From contig MNCI01001429.1 in the NCBI GenBank assembly GCA_015680685.1, forward strand, positions 197,964 to 261,963: a stretch of DNA of 64,000 nt. Direction: 5' to 3'. Below are positions 10,470 to 22,434 of the stretch, piece after piece. The translations under genes were made by a program, and so were the position numbers. Below the pieces are notes generated by a model that ran no database searches, was not told the DNA's origin, and worked only from the letters and a program-made list of their open reading frames with translations. Numbering within the stretch: the first letter of the stretch is position 1; every line of letters starts with the position of its first letter. This DNA is from Gnetum montanum. Taxonomy: Eukaryota; Streptophyta; Gnetopsida; Gnetales; Gnetaceae.

Positions 10470-13400
10470 CGGTGACGTAGCTGAAAAGGGTGAATTAGGG
10501 CTTGCAAATTAGAGTTTTACCGTTGTCATGAAAAATATTGTTGTCGATACAAATGCCGTGGGCAATGGTGTAGTTAGTGGAGTATGTTTGGCAAAGTCTT
10601 TCAGACTTGGAACAGCACCGAGAGAAAGAGAGTCTGAAGTCTTTTTAACATATTATTATTATTGAAGATGCTTTTGTCAAAGTCATGAATTGTCACGACG
10701 TGCAAATAGACATGCCTGCGCCAAAAGTATAGAACCGTTTTTGCCACGATTCGGACTTTCGCAATGGTATTTAAAACTGAAAGCGATGTCTCATAAATTT
10801 ACATTTTAACGGTTAATATATTTGACGGAGGAAACAGGGATTAGGTCATGTTTGGTTATAAGCCAATTAAAGTAATTGGATTTTGTGATCTTTAACTTTT
10901 CTATGCTGAATGATTACTTGACTCTCTATGCATAACATAATAACAAAGGTGACAATGATAGAATTGGATGTGATGTAATAGATAAAGTAATATAGAACAA
11001 GGATGATGAAGCTAGATATAAAGTAGGATACAAGGAATTGGAGAGAAGGAAAACATGTGACTTTTCTATTTTGAACAATTGGCCCTATCTTGATAAGATA
11101 ACAATAAAGATGATAATGATGAAATCGAATGTGATCTAATAGATAATGTAACATAGAATAAGAGTAATGATAATGAAGCAATTGGAGCAACAAATTTTCT
11201 AATCCTAAATTTTCTATGTTGAATGATTGACTCTACATCCATTAGATGACAATAAACATGATGATAAAATTAAATGTGATGTGATATGATATAGTAGTAA
11301 TAAAGTTGAACGTAACATAGGGTATAAGGTAATTAGAGTAAAGAAATTTCTAAACTAGACTATTCTCTATTAATAATTAATAAGATTGTAGTAAAGATGA
11401 TGATAAAATTAACTACCATAAATTGATAGGATAATAATAGTGGTGAAGGTGAATGGCACAAAATTGCCTCTACTACATGACTAATGAAAAAGATAAATTA
11501 ATAAAAAATGTTTTTCAGTAATAGATAACATCAAGTAACATGTTTCTATATTGGCAACATAGTTCTTGGAAAGGGATGTCAATATTGAGTTTTGAATTCA
11601 ACACCTTCAAGTACAATGTTATATGAAATAACTATCTAACCAACAATCAATACTTAATATTATGAAACTAAAACTAAAATTTTATATAAAAATATTATCA
11701 ATATATTTGCTCAAATAAAAAGATGATAAACTCTACTACATTAAAAGAAGATAGAGAAGATAATTCACCTATAAATATAAGTCTAAGTTTGGATTAAGAG
11801 AACAACTATTTGTACTAGTTTTAGACTATTGATTTTTCTGAAATAAGAAGATTCAAAATAATTTTTCATTTTATAGATTTTTTTAACTGCCTTATTTATC
11901 AAATGATGTGGGAGGCTTAACTATAAAAAACTAATTTGTTTTTGGAATTTGTAGTTGTGATATCTTTGCAATCTAGATGGGTTTTGGGTTGATCTTGGGC
12001 TTCTTGGAAAGCTTGTTTTGCATTCTATAAGCCTGAAAAATGTTAGATTAATTGGAGTTTATTTAATGATTCAAATTTGGCTTGAAAAAGGAGTCTTAAA
12101 TAAAACTTTTTAGTGTCCAAGGTAAAAATTGGTGATTTATGAGATGAATATCTTTGCAATTTGAGAGAGTTATGGAATGAGTAAATACTTGATACAAAGC
12201 TCTTTCAATAATCTACCTAGTTGCAAAATTTGGACTTGATTTGAGTTAATTTGATCATTGAAATAAATTATAAAATAGTGGCCCCAAATGTGATCTTTAG
12301 ACTTCTTGAAATGCAATGAAGTATGATGATGCATTGAACCTTGATGAATTGGTGAATGTTGATGAATGATCAATTAATGAATAAGTGATGAATCAGATGA
12401 ATATGGAGAGAAATTTCGTAATCAAACTAATGTTCTTACCTCTTAATCAAATTACAACATAATATGGATATGTATTTATAGGAATTTGATGGGGCCATTA
12501 TAACTAAGGAAGGGACAAGTCTACTTTCATGAAAAATGGGATAGGAATTGAAGAGAGAAGTAAGATTGTGGTCATTCTATTATTACATTCATCTATCAAT
12601 CTTTTAATAATAAAATAATAAATAGATTTTCCTATATTATCCTATATGATCTAAAAATAAAAATAAAAATTACGAAGCATTTGTTCCTATGTTACAAAAA
12701 GTTCTAAGTTGTCTCGTCTTGATCTTTGACTTTTTCCTTTTATCTTTATGTTTTCTCTTCAATTTGTTGTACTTTCAAATGTAGACATAATCTTCAATTA
12801 CTTTGAATTTTGGTTTGTAGAATTCATTTCTTCTTCTTATTTGAAATCCACAACATGGTCAATAAATATTGGTGAAGTGTGAATGTTCAAAGTGCATGGT
12901 AGAACTAATATAGATATGTAAATGAAATAAAAAAGTTTAATTCAAAGGTAGTATGGATTTTTGCTCTAAGAAATAAAGATTTTCAAAATATTCATTTCAC
13001 TTTTTTTTTTGCTAATGATGTTATACTTAAACAACTCTAAGATATTAACAAGTAAAGGATCATTAGCCAAAGGCTCAATATTCATCCTAATAAGGTAGAG
13101 TCCTAGTAGCATAGTAGATGAACGAAAGGCTAACTCCTTTTAAGTGGCTCTACAAAGGCTTGAACCTAGGTCTCACGACTAGAGAAACAAACACATTACC
13201 ATCATTCCAAGTGGTGGTTCCTTCTTAAGTTCTTAACTAGTATACCATGAATTTGATATTTTCTTCTAAAATATAAAAGGGAGTTGTTCATGCACAAATG
13301 TTCTTTACACTCCCACAAGAATACACTTAGTTCATGGCCATAAACAGTCTTCAATTTCATATAACCTTAGAGCTTAAACCAATGATAATGACATAATGAA

Positions 13401-13997
13401 GCGCGATCTCTAATCAAATGTAGGCTTAACCTATTGAATGCAAACTAGGAATGACATGGAAATCATAAAAGTGTAAGGATTTGAATGCTAAAAATGACTA
13501 GGTATTTATCATTGGAAAAATGACTTAAGTAAAAATGTTGAAAAATAAACTAATTATGGAATGCACTATAAGCAATAGAATAAATTCGAAGTATAAAGAA
13601 TGAGTAAAAGAACATAAAATATTAAATATGAGATGCTATGATATAGGGAGAAGGGTTTAGGTTTCCTTTACAAATAAGAAAAATGCTTTATTGATGAAAA
13701 CAAAGTTGTTTTGCCCCCAAGTGTTAATAAAAATGTAAGTATGGAAAAACTAACAATAAGAGGTTAATAGAAAGAAAAATATGGATTTGAACCTTTGGAG
13801 GTTTGTTACGTGGATGGAGAAACTATAGGAGCAATCCAAAATCAATTTCAAATTAAAACAAGGTTGTTTTGGCTAAGGGTCTTATCAGTGATGTTGGAGC
13901 TAAAAAGATTTTAACTTTGGAAACTGACACTAATGTTAAAAAATTCTATCTCTAAGAGTTGATGTTGATGCTACTTTAGTGTTAGTCCTAGAGCTAT
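10470..13997. other. Non-coding AT-rich stretch
   Basis: About 3.5 kb without a recognisable gene. The first 300 bases are the 5' flank of the LRR gene; I could not identify a convincing promoter element there. A decayed tandem repeat occupies 10894-11440. Around 13080-13220 there is a block (CTTGAACCTAGGTCTC) faintly like a tRNA-type internal promoter box, too weak to call as a SINE. The rest is low-complexity AT-rich sequence. It ends at the left target copy of G1. Confidence 0.6.
10894..11440. repeat. Decayed tandem repeat, unit about 150-165 bp
   Basis: Three to four degenerate units start near 10894, 11056, 11205 and 11360. Each begins with a form of TTTCTATGTTGAATGATT, runs through GATGATAATGATGAAAT and AATGTGATGTAATAGATA, and ends in TAAGGTAATTGGAG-like sequence. 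Nothing in it is coding. Confidence 0.65.
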
Positions 13998-14902
13998 TGA
14001 TCAATCCAAAAATTTTGAGCCAATAATATTGTAGTTACGATATTGTATTTGCGATGTCATAGATACATTAATGTATCTCAACATACGCCATCATATAAAT
14101 GAGAACGCAGGGTGCATGCTAGTTTATATAAGCAATACTTGAGTGCATAGACCTGGAGTAGATTGATAGCCTAGTAACAAAAATTTTTCAGTTTGTTTTT
14201 TTGAATCCAGTATTGAGCAATGTGTTTTCATTGTATGACGTTTTGTAATTGAATGGAATCTTTATTTGAGTGTGATATACTTGGATGCATTGCATGACTA
14301 GCAATAAAAATCAAGATTACTCTACATCATTGTACAAACAGGTTAATTGAATGGAATCTTTATTTGAGTGTGATGTACTTGGATGCATGACTATTGTTTA
14401 CTATTTTCATAGTTAATGTTTATGATTACTTGCAATTTACTTTTAACGTCATTAAGTAGAATGAATACAACTGATCTTGAACACGTTAAGTGTAACTACT
14501 TGGTAACCTAGTAGTACTATCACTTAGTATGCCTAGTAGTGAGGTACTTGGTAATCCCAATAGTAGTTACATGAAGTTTAGGGTGTGATCAGAAGATTAG
14601 GACCAGCCACTCATCACTTAGGCTAGTTTAGATTTGTTTTACTATCACTTAGATTTAGAACTCTTTACTTTCACTTCATGATTATTATAAGCACAATGGC
14701 CAATACAACATCAATATTATATACCTCACCGTGAGTTAAACCATACACATTGATTTTACTAACTCATGTGGGAAGATAATGATCGCGAACACTAACTAAT
14801 TATTGGTATAATCACATTGCCTTATCTATAGAGTTCAACGAGGATTGCACATGAACACTCATATCTTGTATGATTGGGTATTGGGTACTCCATTGTTCAT
14901 CA
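13998..14902 (+). repeat. G1 5' LTR
   Basis: 905 bp from TGATCAATCC to CATCA. U3 has GATAT/CGATGT-type motifs at 14025-14090, then a TATA-like TTATATAAG near 14124. The R/U5 part has AATCTTTATTTGAG and an AATAAA signal near 14305. A 49-bp stretch at about 14250-14300 is repeated at 14344-14392, a duplication absent from the 3' LTR. A CTTGGTAAnCC repeat lies at 14498-14566. Confidence 0.92.
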
Positions 14903-14903
14903 T

Positions 14904-14921
14904 TGGCATCGTTGTCGAGGA
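14904..14921 (+). other. G1 primer binding site (tRNA-Asp type)
   Basis: TGGCATCGTTGTCGAGGA begins one base after the LTR. From memory of plant tRNA-Asp, the expected site is TGGCGCCGTTGCCGGGGA. The four differences are all G-to-A or C-to-T. Confidence 0.85.
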
Positions 14922-15039
14922 TAAGTTGATGTTATACTAAGTAATTAATTTTCCAAAGTTTGTTGTATCAAAACCTAACTCTAATCTTCACAACATTAAT
15001 ATAAAGCATGTGTAACATAAATTGTCAAGAAACGATAAC

Positions 15040-17500
15040 ATGGCTTCACATAATGATCAATTATCACTTGCCAAGGAAACAAGAAAGAGTAGTGAAAGAA
15101 TTGCTAATGAAGAAGACTACGGAATGCCAATGCAGACACGTATTACTTATGCTCACACTGATCCATTCATCTAGACTTTACCTTCATATTCCATTAGGAC
15201 AAACAAATAAGGTGGAGACATATGTAAGGCAACATAGTTCTGCCTCTCAAATGTGTAGCACTAAACATGCTACAAACTGCTCTAAGAGGAACGCACTTGG
15301 ACCAGATTCAAGAAGGGTATCATGTGACTCAACACATGACTAGACCCTACGAACCTACAAAGGAGTAGATAAAAATAGATGCTGCTATGGAAATCAAGCA
15401 TGTTCATACTAAAGGAAACTAAGTCAACACATCTGTTGTCATAGAAGAACTTAATGTTGACAAGTTCTTTTTGGAACAACTCCACCAAAACCATGAGGAG
15501 CCATCAAAGACACCTATCATCAGTCTAGAAGAACCTGTCAAAGTCCAACTTTACTCTACCTTGGTAGAGACACATAAGGGGGAGGCTATTAACTCAAAAT
15601 ACAAGTGGGACTTTGGGAAAATGGATCCAACTAAGTCCTACAGGGAAACTCACAAGAGTCATGAAAGGAGGATCAATCGACATTGTTCTCCTACTACCAC
15701 CTCTACTTCATCACGATCATCAGAGGGCTATGATAGGAGACAACAGAAGTACCAAGACTTTGATAGGGAAAAGAGAAGAGCTCATGGTCATCATGATTGA
15801 TACTTAAGGTATTCTGATTTAGAAGATGAGGAATATGAAAGAAGGAGATACAAAGAGAGAAGAGAGGATCAAGAAAGGCACGAGCATAGAAGGGGTCATC
15901 GCTACCATAGAGCTTATGAACTTAATCATGATGATGAACCCCTTATGGTAACCTAGAACATGATCAAAATTTAGGAAGTAGTCTACATACCAACTAGGCA
16001 CATGAGAGACAACTGAATTAAATGACCATATATGAATAACATGCTTGAATTTGAAGGAGGTTACAATGCTGATCCTTATCATCACCTTTGAGCATTCCAC
16101 AATGCCCGTGGCCTTCAAAACATAGAGTGTGATTGGCAAAAATTGAAGTTGTTTCCTAGAATACTTGTGAAGGAAGCGAAAAGCTGGTACAACTCACTCG
16201 AACCTAAATCCATCAAATGCTAGAGACCCATGCTTGAAATGTTTAATGACAAATATCAAACATATTCATAATTGTCGAATCTAAGAAAGCAAATCCAGAA
16301 CTAGAAATAAGGGACTCACAAGACCCTTGATGCAACAATGGGTAGATATTATTCACTATTACATAGATGCCTAGGCCATGGCTTTTCATCAAAGGAACAG
16401 CTAAGGCACATCATAGATGGGCTGAGAAGAAAAACAAGAGAGACCCTTGGCCCTTATGCCCAAGGAAGACTATCAAAATTAACCATCCATTAGATTCAAA
16501 GACTCATCGATCAAGTGGCAAAAGAAGAAGGAGAACTCAAAAAAAGGAAATTAGCTAAAGAATACAATAGGGATTCATCAATTTGGAAAAGAGATGCATG
16601 GGTATGTGATACTCAAGAGGAATAAACCTTGGATCAAATCATCAAGAAAGAGATGCTACCAATTCAGAAATCTATTGCTAATGTAGCAGCATAGGTAGTG
16701 AAAATATGGGATTTGGTAGATGAATGATGTATAACAACACTAAAGATTATGGAGGAGAAAGTAGAACAAGTGCTTAAAAGAGGTAGAGACAAAAAGAAGA
16801 AGGAATTTGAACAAAAGAGGCAAAGTTGCTTCAATAGTTGGGTACTTAGACATTAGCTTCACAAATTATGAAGGTTGCAATGTGTGCCAGTACGAGCATC
16901 CTAAGGGATGTTGTCCAGTCATGGTACATCTACAAGAAACTGAGGTATATGCACTTAACCCATGATTTGTTCAAAAGGAAATGCCTAAATGGTTACCTTA
17001 TCCTCAAGGTAATTATAGACAACAACCTCAACCAATGTACTACCCTAGTGAAGCCTTACTGCAATTGTAGGAGCACTACCATTAGCAGTGGTAGCAACTA
17101 TAATCATGGGCCATGCGACTGCCATGCCAATAGTATTCATATCGACAACCTAATCCTTATGGATACTATGTTTAGCATTCAATATTACCTGATCATGCAA
17201 ATGTTCAAACCCCATAGTACTATTCAGTAGAATACCATAGATCGATGCAACCAAGGACTGATTCCAACTTATACATGCATCCACCAATAACTGGACTTGC
17301 TACTTAACACTTTAGTCCTATGCTACCAGTTCCACCTCGTATTATGCAAGGGAACTTACCATCACAACCTTAGTCAAAAAGTGTTACAAGGAAAGTTAAT
17401 ACACATGAGAGTAAGGTTACTTATGAATCTTAATCCAAGAAATGACCATTCTTCAGAACAAGCCCAAAGAAGACTCAGTAGATGGGGAACACGTCTAACT
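15040..17500 (+). pseudogene. G1 gag
   Basis: Retroelement capsid/nucleocapsid gene, probable start ATG at 15040. A charged linker rich in Arg, His and Ser (about 15640-15950) precedes the capsid domain. The capsid runs about 16035-16560 (LEFEGGYNADP, LKLFPRILVKEAKSWYNSLEP, MGRYYSLLHRCLGHGF, LGPYAQGRLSKL). After a long charged stretch comes a Cys/His motif at 16876-16914 (CNVCQYEHPKGCC) and a Pro/Gln/Tyr-rich tail. Many in-frame TAG and TAA codons and frameshifts are present. The capsid matches those of G4 and G5 almost residue for residue, which supports the call despite the decay. Confidence 0.85.
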
Positions 17501-17599
17501 CCATGCCATCCACATTGAGCTATTTTGAATACAATAAGGTTATGACTTCATCAGGTCCAAACATCACAACTATCATGCTCACACAAATAGTAATCCATT

Positions 17600-18020
17600 A
17601 GATCAAGGTAGGGGCTCTTTCATAGAAAAGAACTAATGTAGGAAGTCCCTTGATTTATCTTCGAATAGTAAGGCAAAAATCATGCAAAGCTCTATTAGAT
17701 TTTGGGTCTAGAGTAAATCTAATATCTCAAGACATTTACTAGGCTTGGAACCTACCACCACTAAAGAAAAGTAACATGTTTTTAGAGCTCATAGACTAGT
17801 CAATCATAGTTCCACTTGAATAGGTGGAGGATGTGATTACCATCATTAGTGGCTAGTCCTATCCCATTGATTTTCTAGTAATTCATGTGGACAAAAATAA
17901 GGGAGAGTTTCCAATTATCATGAGAAGAGCTTGGCTTAGCACCATGGATGCTAAGCTTGAAATTTGTGATTTATCCTTGGAAATTTTCAAGGAAGATGAA
18001 GTTAAAATCATACACAGGTG
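17600..18020 (+). pseudogene. G1 aspartic protease
   Basis: The protease that would cleave the polyprotein. The segment contains CKALLDFGSRVNLIS near 17685, where the family would have Asp-Ser/Thr-Gly at the active site; here the Ser is Phe. The second conserved block (GEFPIIMRRAWLSTMDAKL) lies about 17905-17955. Several stops interrupt it. The same two blocks occur in G2 (about 34420-34740) and G5 (62530-62860). Confidence 0.8.
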
Positions 18021-18330
18021 AAGGGTTCCATGTATCACATATAGCAATCATGGGTGTAATTGTATGTAGGCCATTAAACAAAAAGAGACTAAGGTATGCA
18101 ATTAATGCCTAAAAAGAAGTTGTGTTCAAAATTGCTTGTATGCAGCAGCCACCCAACAAGAGAGCACCCTGTGGCTGATTACTAGTGAAGAAACACAATC
18201 TGATAAGTACATGGAACTAGAAGAATAGATTATCAATACCTACATGGTACAAATAGATAAGCTAGAACAACTAAGGAAAAGACACTCTTACCCTCAAAAT
18301 AATTAGGAGGGAGAAACAAACTGGGGACAC

Positions 18331-19486
18331 TTGGAAATCCTAAACATAATGGAACCAAAACCGCTAGAATTGAAGGCCTTACAAGTAACATTAGAATACA
18401 CATTTCTTAGCAACAAGCAAGTCATAATTATCAATGCCAACCTAGACAAGGAACAAAGAGGAAAAATATTAGAAGTGCTCAACAGATGGCCTACAACATT
18501 CGTGTGGTCTTATTATGAGATCACAAGAATTGATCCACGAATTTTCCAACATCGGAACTATATTGATCCTATAGTTAAACCAAAATGCTAACCTTAATGA
18601 AGACTTAATCTTAAACTCAAGGAGGTAGTCAAGAAAGAATTGGAAATGTTGCTAAAGGAAAAATTCATTTATCTAATTATGAATAGTGAATGGATAAGCC
18701 CTTTGGTGATATTTCCAAAGAAGGATGGTAAATGGCGTGTTTGCATTAACTTCCAGCGATTAAATTCAGCCATGTTTAAGGATCATTTCCCATTGCCATT
18801 TATTGATCAAGTCTTGGATAGAATTTCAAGACATGATTACTATAGTTTTTTTGGATAGATATAGAGGATACAATCAAATCTACATTGCACTAGTAGACCA
18901 AGAGAAAACCATGTTCACCAGTTCATGGGGAACATTTGCTTACAAACAAATGCCTTTCGGTTTGTGTAATGCATTAGCAACCTTCTAGAGACTAGTTTTA
19001 AGCATCTTCCAAAAGTAGATAGGCAATGGTGTTGAATTTTTCATGCATGATTTCTCCACATATGGGCTAGATTTAAAATGAGCTGTGGATCAGTTGGAGC
19101 AAGTACTTAAAAGATGTATTAAAACTAATTTGAAGTTCAATTTGCAGAAGAACCATCCTATGGTCTAGGAAGGCATAGTACTAGGACAAAAAATCTCCTA
19201 AAGGAGTATAGAGGTAGATTTTGAAAAAATTAGAATCATCCAAAATATCACTCAAAGGCCATAGATAGTAAAAGATGTACATTCCTTTTTCGGCCATATG
19301 GGATACTATAGTAGATTTATTGAAAACTTCTTGAAAATAGCCAAATTACTAGTAGAACTCACAATGAAGGATGCACCTTTTCAGTGGATTGAGTCATATT
19401 AAAAGGCGTTTGAAACTTTGAAACAAAAGTTAGTTAACACACGAATCCTTTAAGCTCCAGATTGGTCAAGGACTTTTCATATCATG
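18331..19486 (+). pseudogene. G1 reverse transcriptase
   Basis: Ty3-type RT. The linker to RT (18331-18591) has the usual pre-RT block (RWPTTFVWSYYEITRIDP). Fingers and palm follow with WISPLVIFPKKDGKWRVCI (18677), KDHFPLPFIDQVLD (18779), YNQI and WGTFAYKQMPFGLCNA (18928). The catalytic box reads FMHD at 19040-19051, where relatives G2 and G3 have FMDD, so one catalytic Asp is lost. The thumb and connection continue to about 19480 (HMGYYSRFIENFLKIA). The sequence then jumps straight into integrase, so RNase H is missing. Gln-to-stop changes are frequent (about 18987, 19015, 19401, 19452). Confidence 0.9.
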
Positions 19487-20270
19487 ATTGTACAGCAAAA
19501 ATAGCTGCCAAGTTTTTCCAACAACATGTGATGAATTGATTTGGAGTATCTAGAACATTGATATTAGATAATGGGACACACTTCATTGGTTCTACCTTTA
19601 AGAAACTCATGCAACAACTTGGAGTCAACCATAAATTAACAATACCATATCATCCCTAAGCAAATGATCAAGCTGAAGTTACTAACCATGAAATTATATA
19701 ATAATTACTAGGACGATTAGTAGGCTTAGACATGATTGGAGTACAAAATTAAATGATGCTCTATGAGCCTATAAAACATCTTGGAAATTACCTATAGGGT
19801 ACATCCCATATGAGTTAGTCTATGGAAAGTTGACAACACTTTCAATCCAGGTAGAGCTTCACACTTTAGCTACTACTAGTGAACTTGACCTTGATTTGAG
19901 TTTAGCACAAAAGGAATGTCTAATGAATTTGAATCTTTTAGATAAAAATAGACAAGTAGCACTTATGGATAATGAAGTTCACAAGCACTATTCCAAACTT
20001 AGGCACAATTCATAGATAAGAAATGTAACCATACAACTAGGGGGCAAGGTTCTCTATTACAATCCTAGTCATTTATACTAAAAGGCTAAATTTTAGACAC
20101 TTGGGAGGGACTATACATAGTAGAAGCCACTTATGCATTTGGTGCCTTACATATTCATCACCCATCTAGCCCACATAAGCTTATCCTTTGTCAACATCCA
20201 ACAAGTCAAACCATACTATGAGTACTTAAAGAAATCTACCCAACCTACTCACTAGTCTTCCACTTGTTCC
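19487..20270 (+). pseudogene. G1 integrase, N-terminally deleted
   Basis: What remains is the second half of the integrase. The retained catalytic core has LILDNGTHF near 19562 (second Asp) and AEVTNHE near 19675 (Glu), then SWKLPIGYIPYELVYGK and the C-terminal part (NEVHKHYSKLRHN, 19971-20010). The zinc domain and first catalytic Asp are absent, together with RNase H. Aligned by eye with G2, about 960 bp (G2 36215-37175) are missing at the junction near 19487. Confidence 0.85.
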
Positions 20271-22434
20271 ATCTTCCATTTCCCTGATCTTTATAATAGT
20301 CATGGGGACGTTCGATTACAATTGTAGGTACTTTACTAATTTTTCTACTTTCTTTGTTTTATAATTCTTTTCATTTTTCCCATTCTTTTACATTTCTCTC
20401 ATTCTTTTATACTTTCTCATTTATTCAATTTTTCACATTTTTCTTTAATATTTCTCAATTCTGTAAATTTTTTTAATTTTTATACTTTTTCATAATTTTT
20501 ACCATCTTTCCCATTTTTTAATACTTTTTTTCCAAACCCTTTGTAAATAATTTTTGATCATTAATAAAACACAATTAAATAAAGGCAAGATGTAGTCCAA
20601 TAAAGTAAAAATTTCTCTATGATATTGAGTCATAAGAGACTAATTATTTGCATAGTAAGCCCACATCATCCATTCCATTAATAAGAAGTTCTTACCATGG
20701 CCATAATGATATTCTTTTCATCATCAAACTAAGAATAAACTTGTGATCATTATGCCTAGATAGAAAAGTGAAGAACCAAGGGAAAATGAAAAGGGTGTGA
20801 CATCAAGGGGACTTGTGGATTCTTTTTGGACTATTATTTTAAGTTCTATCATGTTACTAAGGTTGTATTATATCCTTGTAGATCAAACGGAAAATGGAAG
20901 TGAAAGTAAAATAAGTGCTACCTTAAAAAGGCTTGACACAAATAACAAATAAAAGAGCATAGGATAAATTTTTGGGGGTCCTATTGGAAAGACATGTTAC
21001 CCATGCTTGAAGGTAGATGGCTTCTTGGAAATATAAAAATAAAAATAAAGTACCATGAATAAACTCCTCCTTTGTACAATACGCTAAGTGATGATACTCC
21101 TTGTAACATTGATAGTCTTACAATTGTAATTCCAAGAGAGGAAACGATGCCATGTCACTGGATATGGTTTGGGCTTAGATTGAATATTGGATAGAAAGGC
21201 TAATGATTACCTTAACCACTAATAAAACACAAGAATTCATTATGCTTTTGGTAAGACACCTCATGTCTTGATTATTACAATCCCTTCTAAAACCATTTCG
21301 TCTCATTGTTTGAACAATCATAACTTATGATTTTTTGTAACATAGAGTTATCTTTTCAATTTGGAGGTACTAACATGTATGTTTTACTAAATAGATATGC
21401 ATTACATTCAACTTCTTAAGTGCCTAAGGACACTTTTAGGCATGGTTATACAAGGGCATTAAGGGTTGGGGCCTGCTTTGGGAAGGACCCACTTGTATAA
21501 TTGTTGTGTCTTATACCTACCAAGCGATTCCACATAATCTTGAGCCTTCCAATTTTGATAAATAATAATAAATACTTCTCATATCATTCACACTATCCGT
21601 TCTAATAACACAGGGATGTTGTCTTTCTCATCCATTCCATCAATACCTCGTATACTTTCATAACCGAAGATTCCTTAATCATAGACTTTCAACTCTTATT
21701 TTTCACAACTAAAGCATCATTTCCATATTAAGACATTTTCAAAATGATGCATATCTTCCAACTATCCTATGGGACTCAATTTTTCCAAGAAAAGCATTCA
21801 GAAGTTTTTATTTTTCTATGGTGACATCATATCTATGATATTGTAGGCACCTATGATATAACATTTACGATGTTGCATTTATGATATCGCATCCATAAAT
21901 ACTATATATAGCATGGGGGAGTTACAAAAAAAAAAATTTCATTTCTGAATTTCATAAGGGAGTTGTTGCTAAATTTTCCTTATAGCTAAAGAGGTTTGAC
22001 ACTCCAACTTATAATGTCCATAACTTGCTTATTGTTGCCTTGATTTGCGTGATTTTCAAATCTACGTGATTCCAGAGTGATCACCTTAGTTGTTGGAGGT
22101 GGGGGGAAGGGGAGGGTTGCTAATAAGGGAAATTTGAGTCAATTTTTAAAAAATTGCTAACAACCAGAAGGTATTATAGGGGCAAGTCTAAAGAAACATA
22201 TTAAGGATTTTTAAAGTAAACCACTCGTGTTAAGGCCAAAACAACTTTAAGAAGACTTCTAATTGACCATACGACTCATTTGAATTAATAATGGGGTTGT
22301 TATTGAAAAAATCTTCTAACTCTAAAATCATAATGAACTAAGAAGTTGATATAACTAAGGGAATGAGTAAGGTATCAAATTGTTGATGATTTATGAGAAT
22401 ATTCTAGTAATTTCAAACCCTTGATTGATTGTAG
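20271..22434 (+). other. G1 spacer between pol and third ORF
   Basis: About 2.2 kb without coding sense. It opens with a T-rich run (20340-20550) made of TTTTT/CATTTTTC blocks, then sequence shared in outline with G2 38000-40070 (for example CTTGAAGGT near 21010 and the pair of 'GGGAAGGACCCACTT' and 'GGGGAGGACCCACTT' at 21480 and 39253). A promoter-like motif array (21831-21911) lies about 525 bases before the third ORF. Such a long pol-downstream spacer is typical of Athila/Tat elements. Confidence 0.75.
21831..21911 (+). promoter_or_regulatory. Promoter-like GATATC motif array upstream of G1 third ORF
   Basis: Within 65 bases there are ATGATATTGTA, ATGATATAACA, ACGATGTTGCA and ATGATATCGCATCC, followed by a TATA-like ACTATATATAG (21901-21911). 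The arrangement matches the U3 of this family's LTRs: G1 14025-14130, G4 55436-55507 and G5 58979-59062. GATATCGCATCC is identical to G5 58996-59007. An internal promoter for the third ORF is inferred, not shown. Confidence 0.5.

Noticed and set aside
10171-10512. 113-codon plus-strand open frame
   Set aside because: It is antisense to the signal peptide and LRR cap of the receptor-like gene, whose protein features are clear.
13080-13220. Possible tRNA-derived SINE (CTTGAACCTAGGTCTC)
   Set aside because: Only one box-like match, no A box, no clear tail or target duplication.
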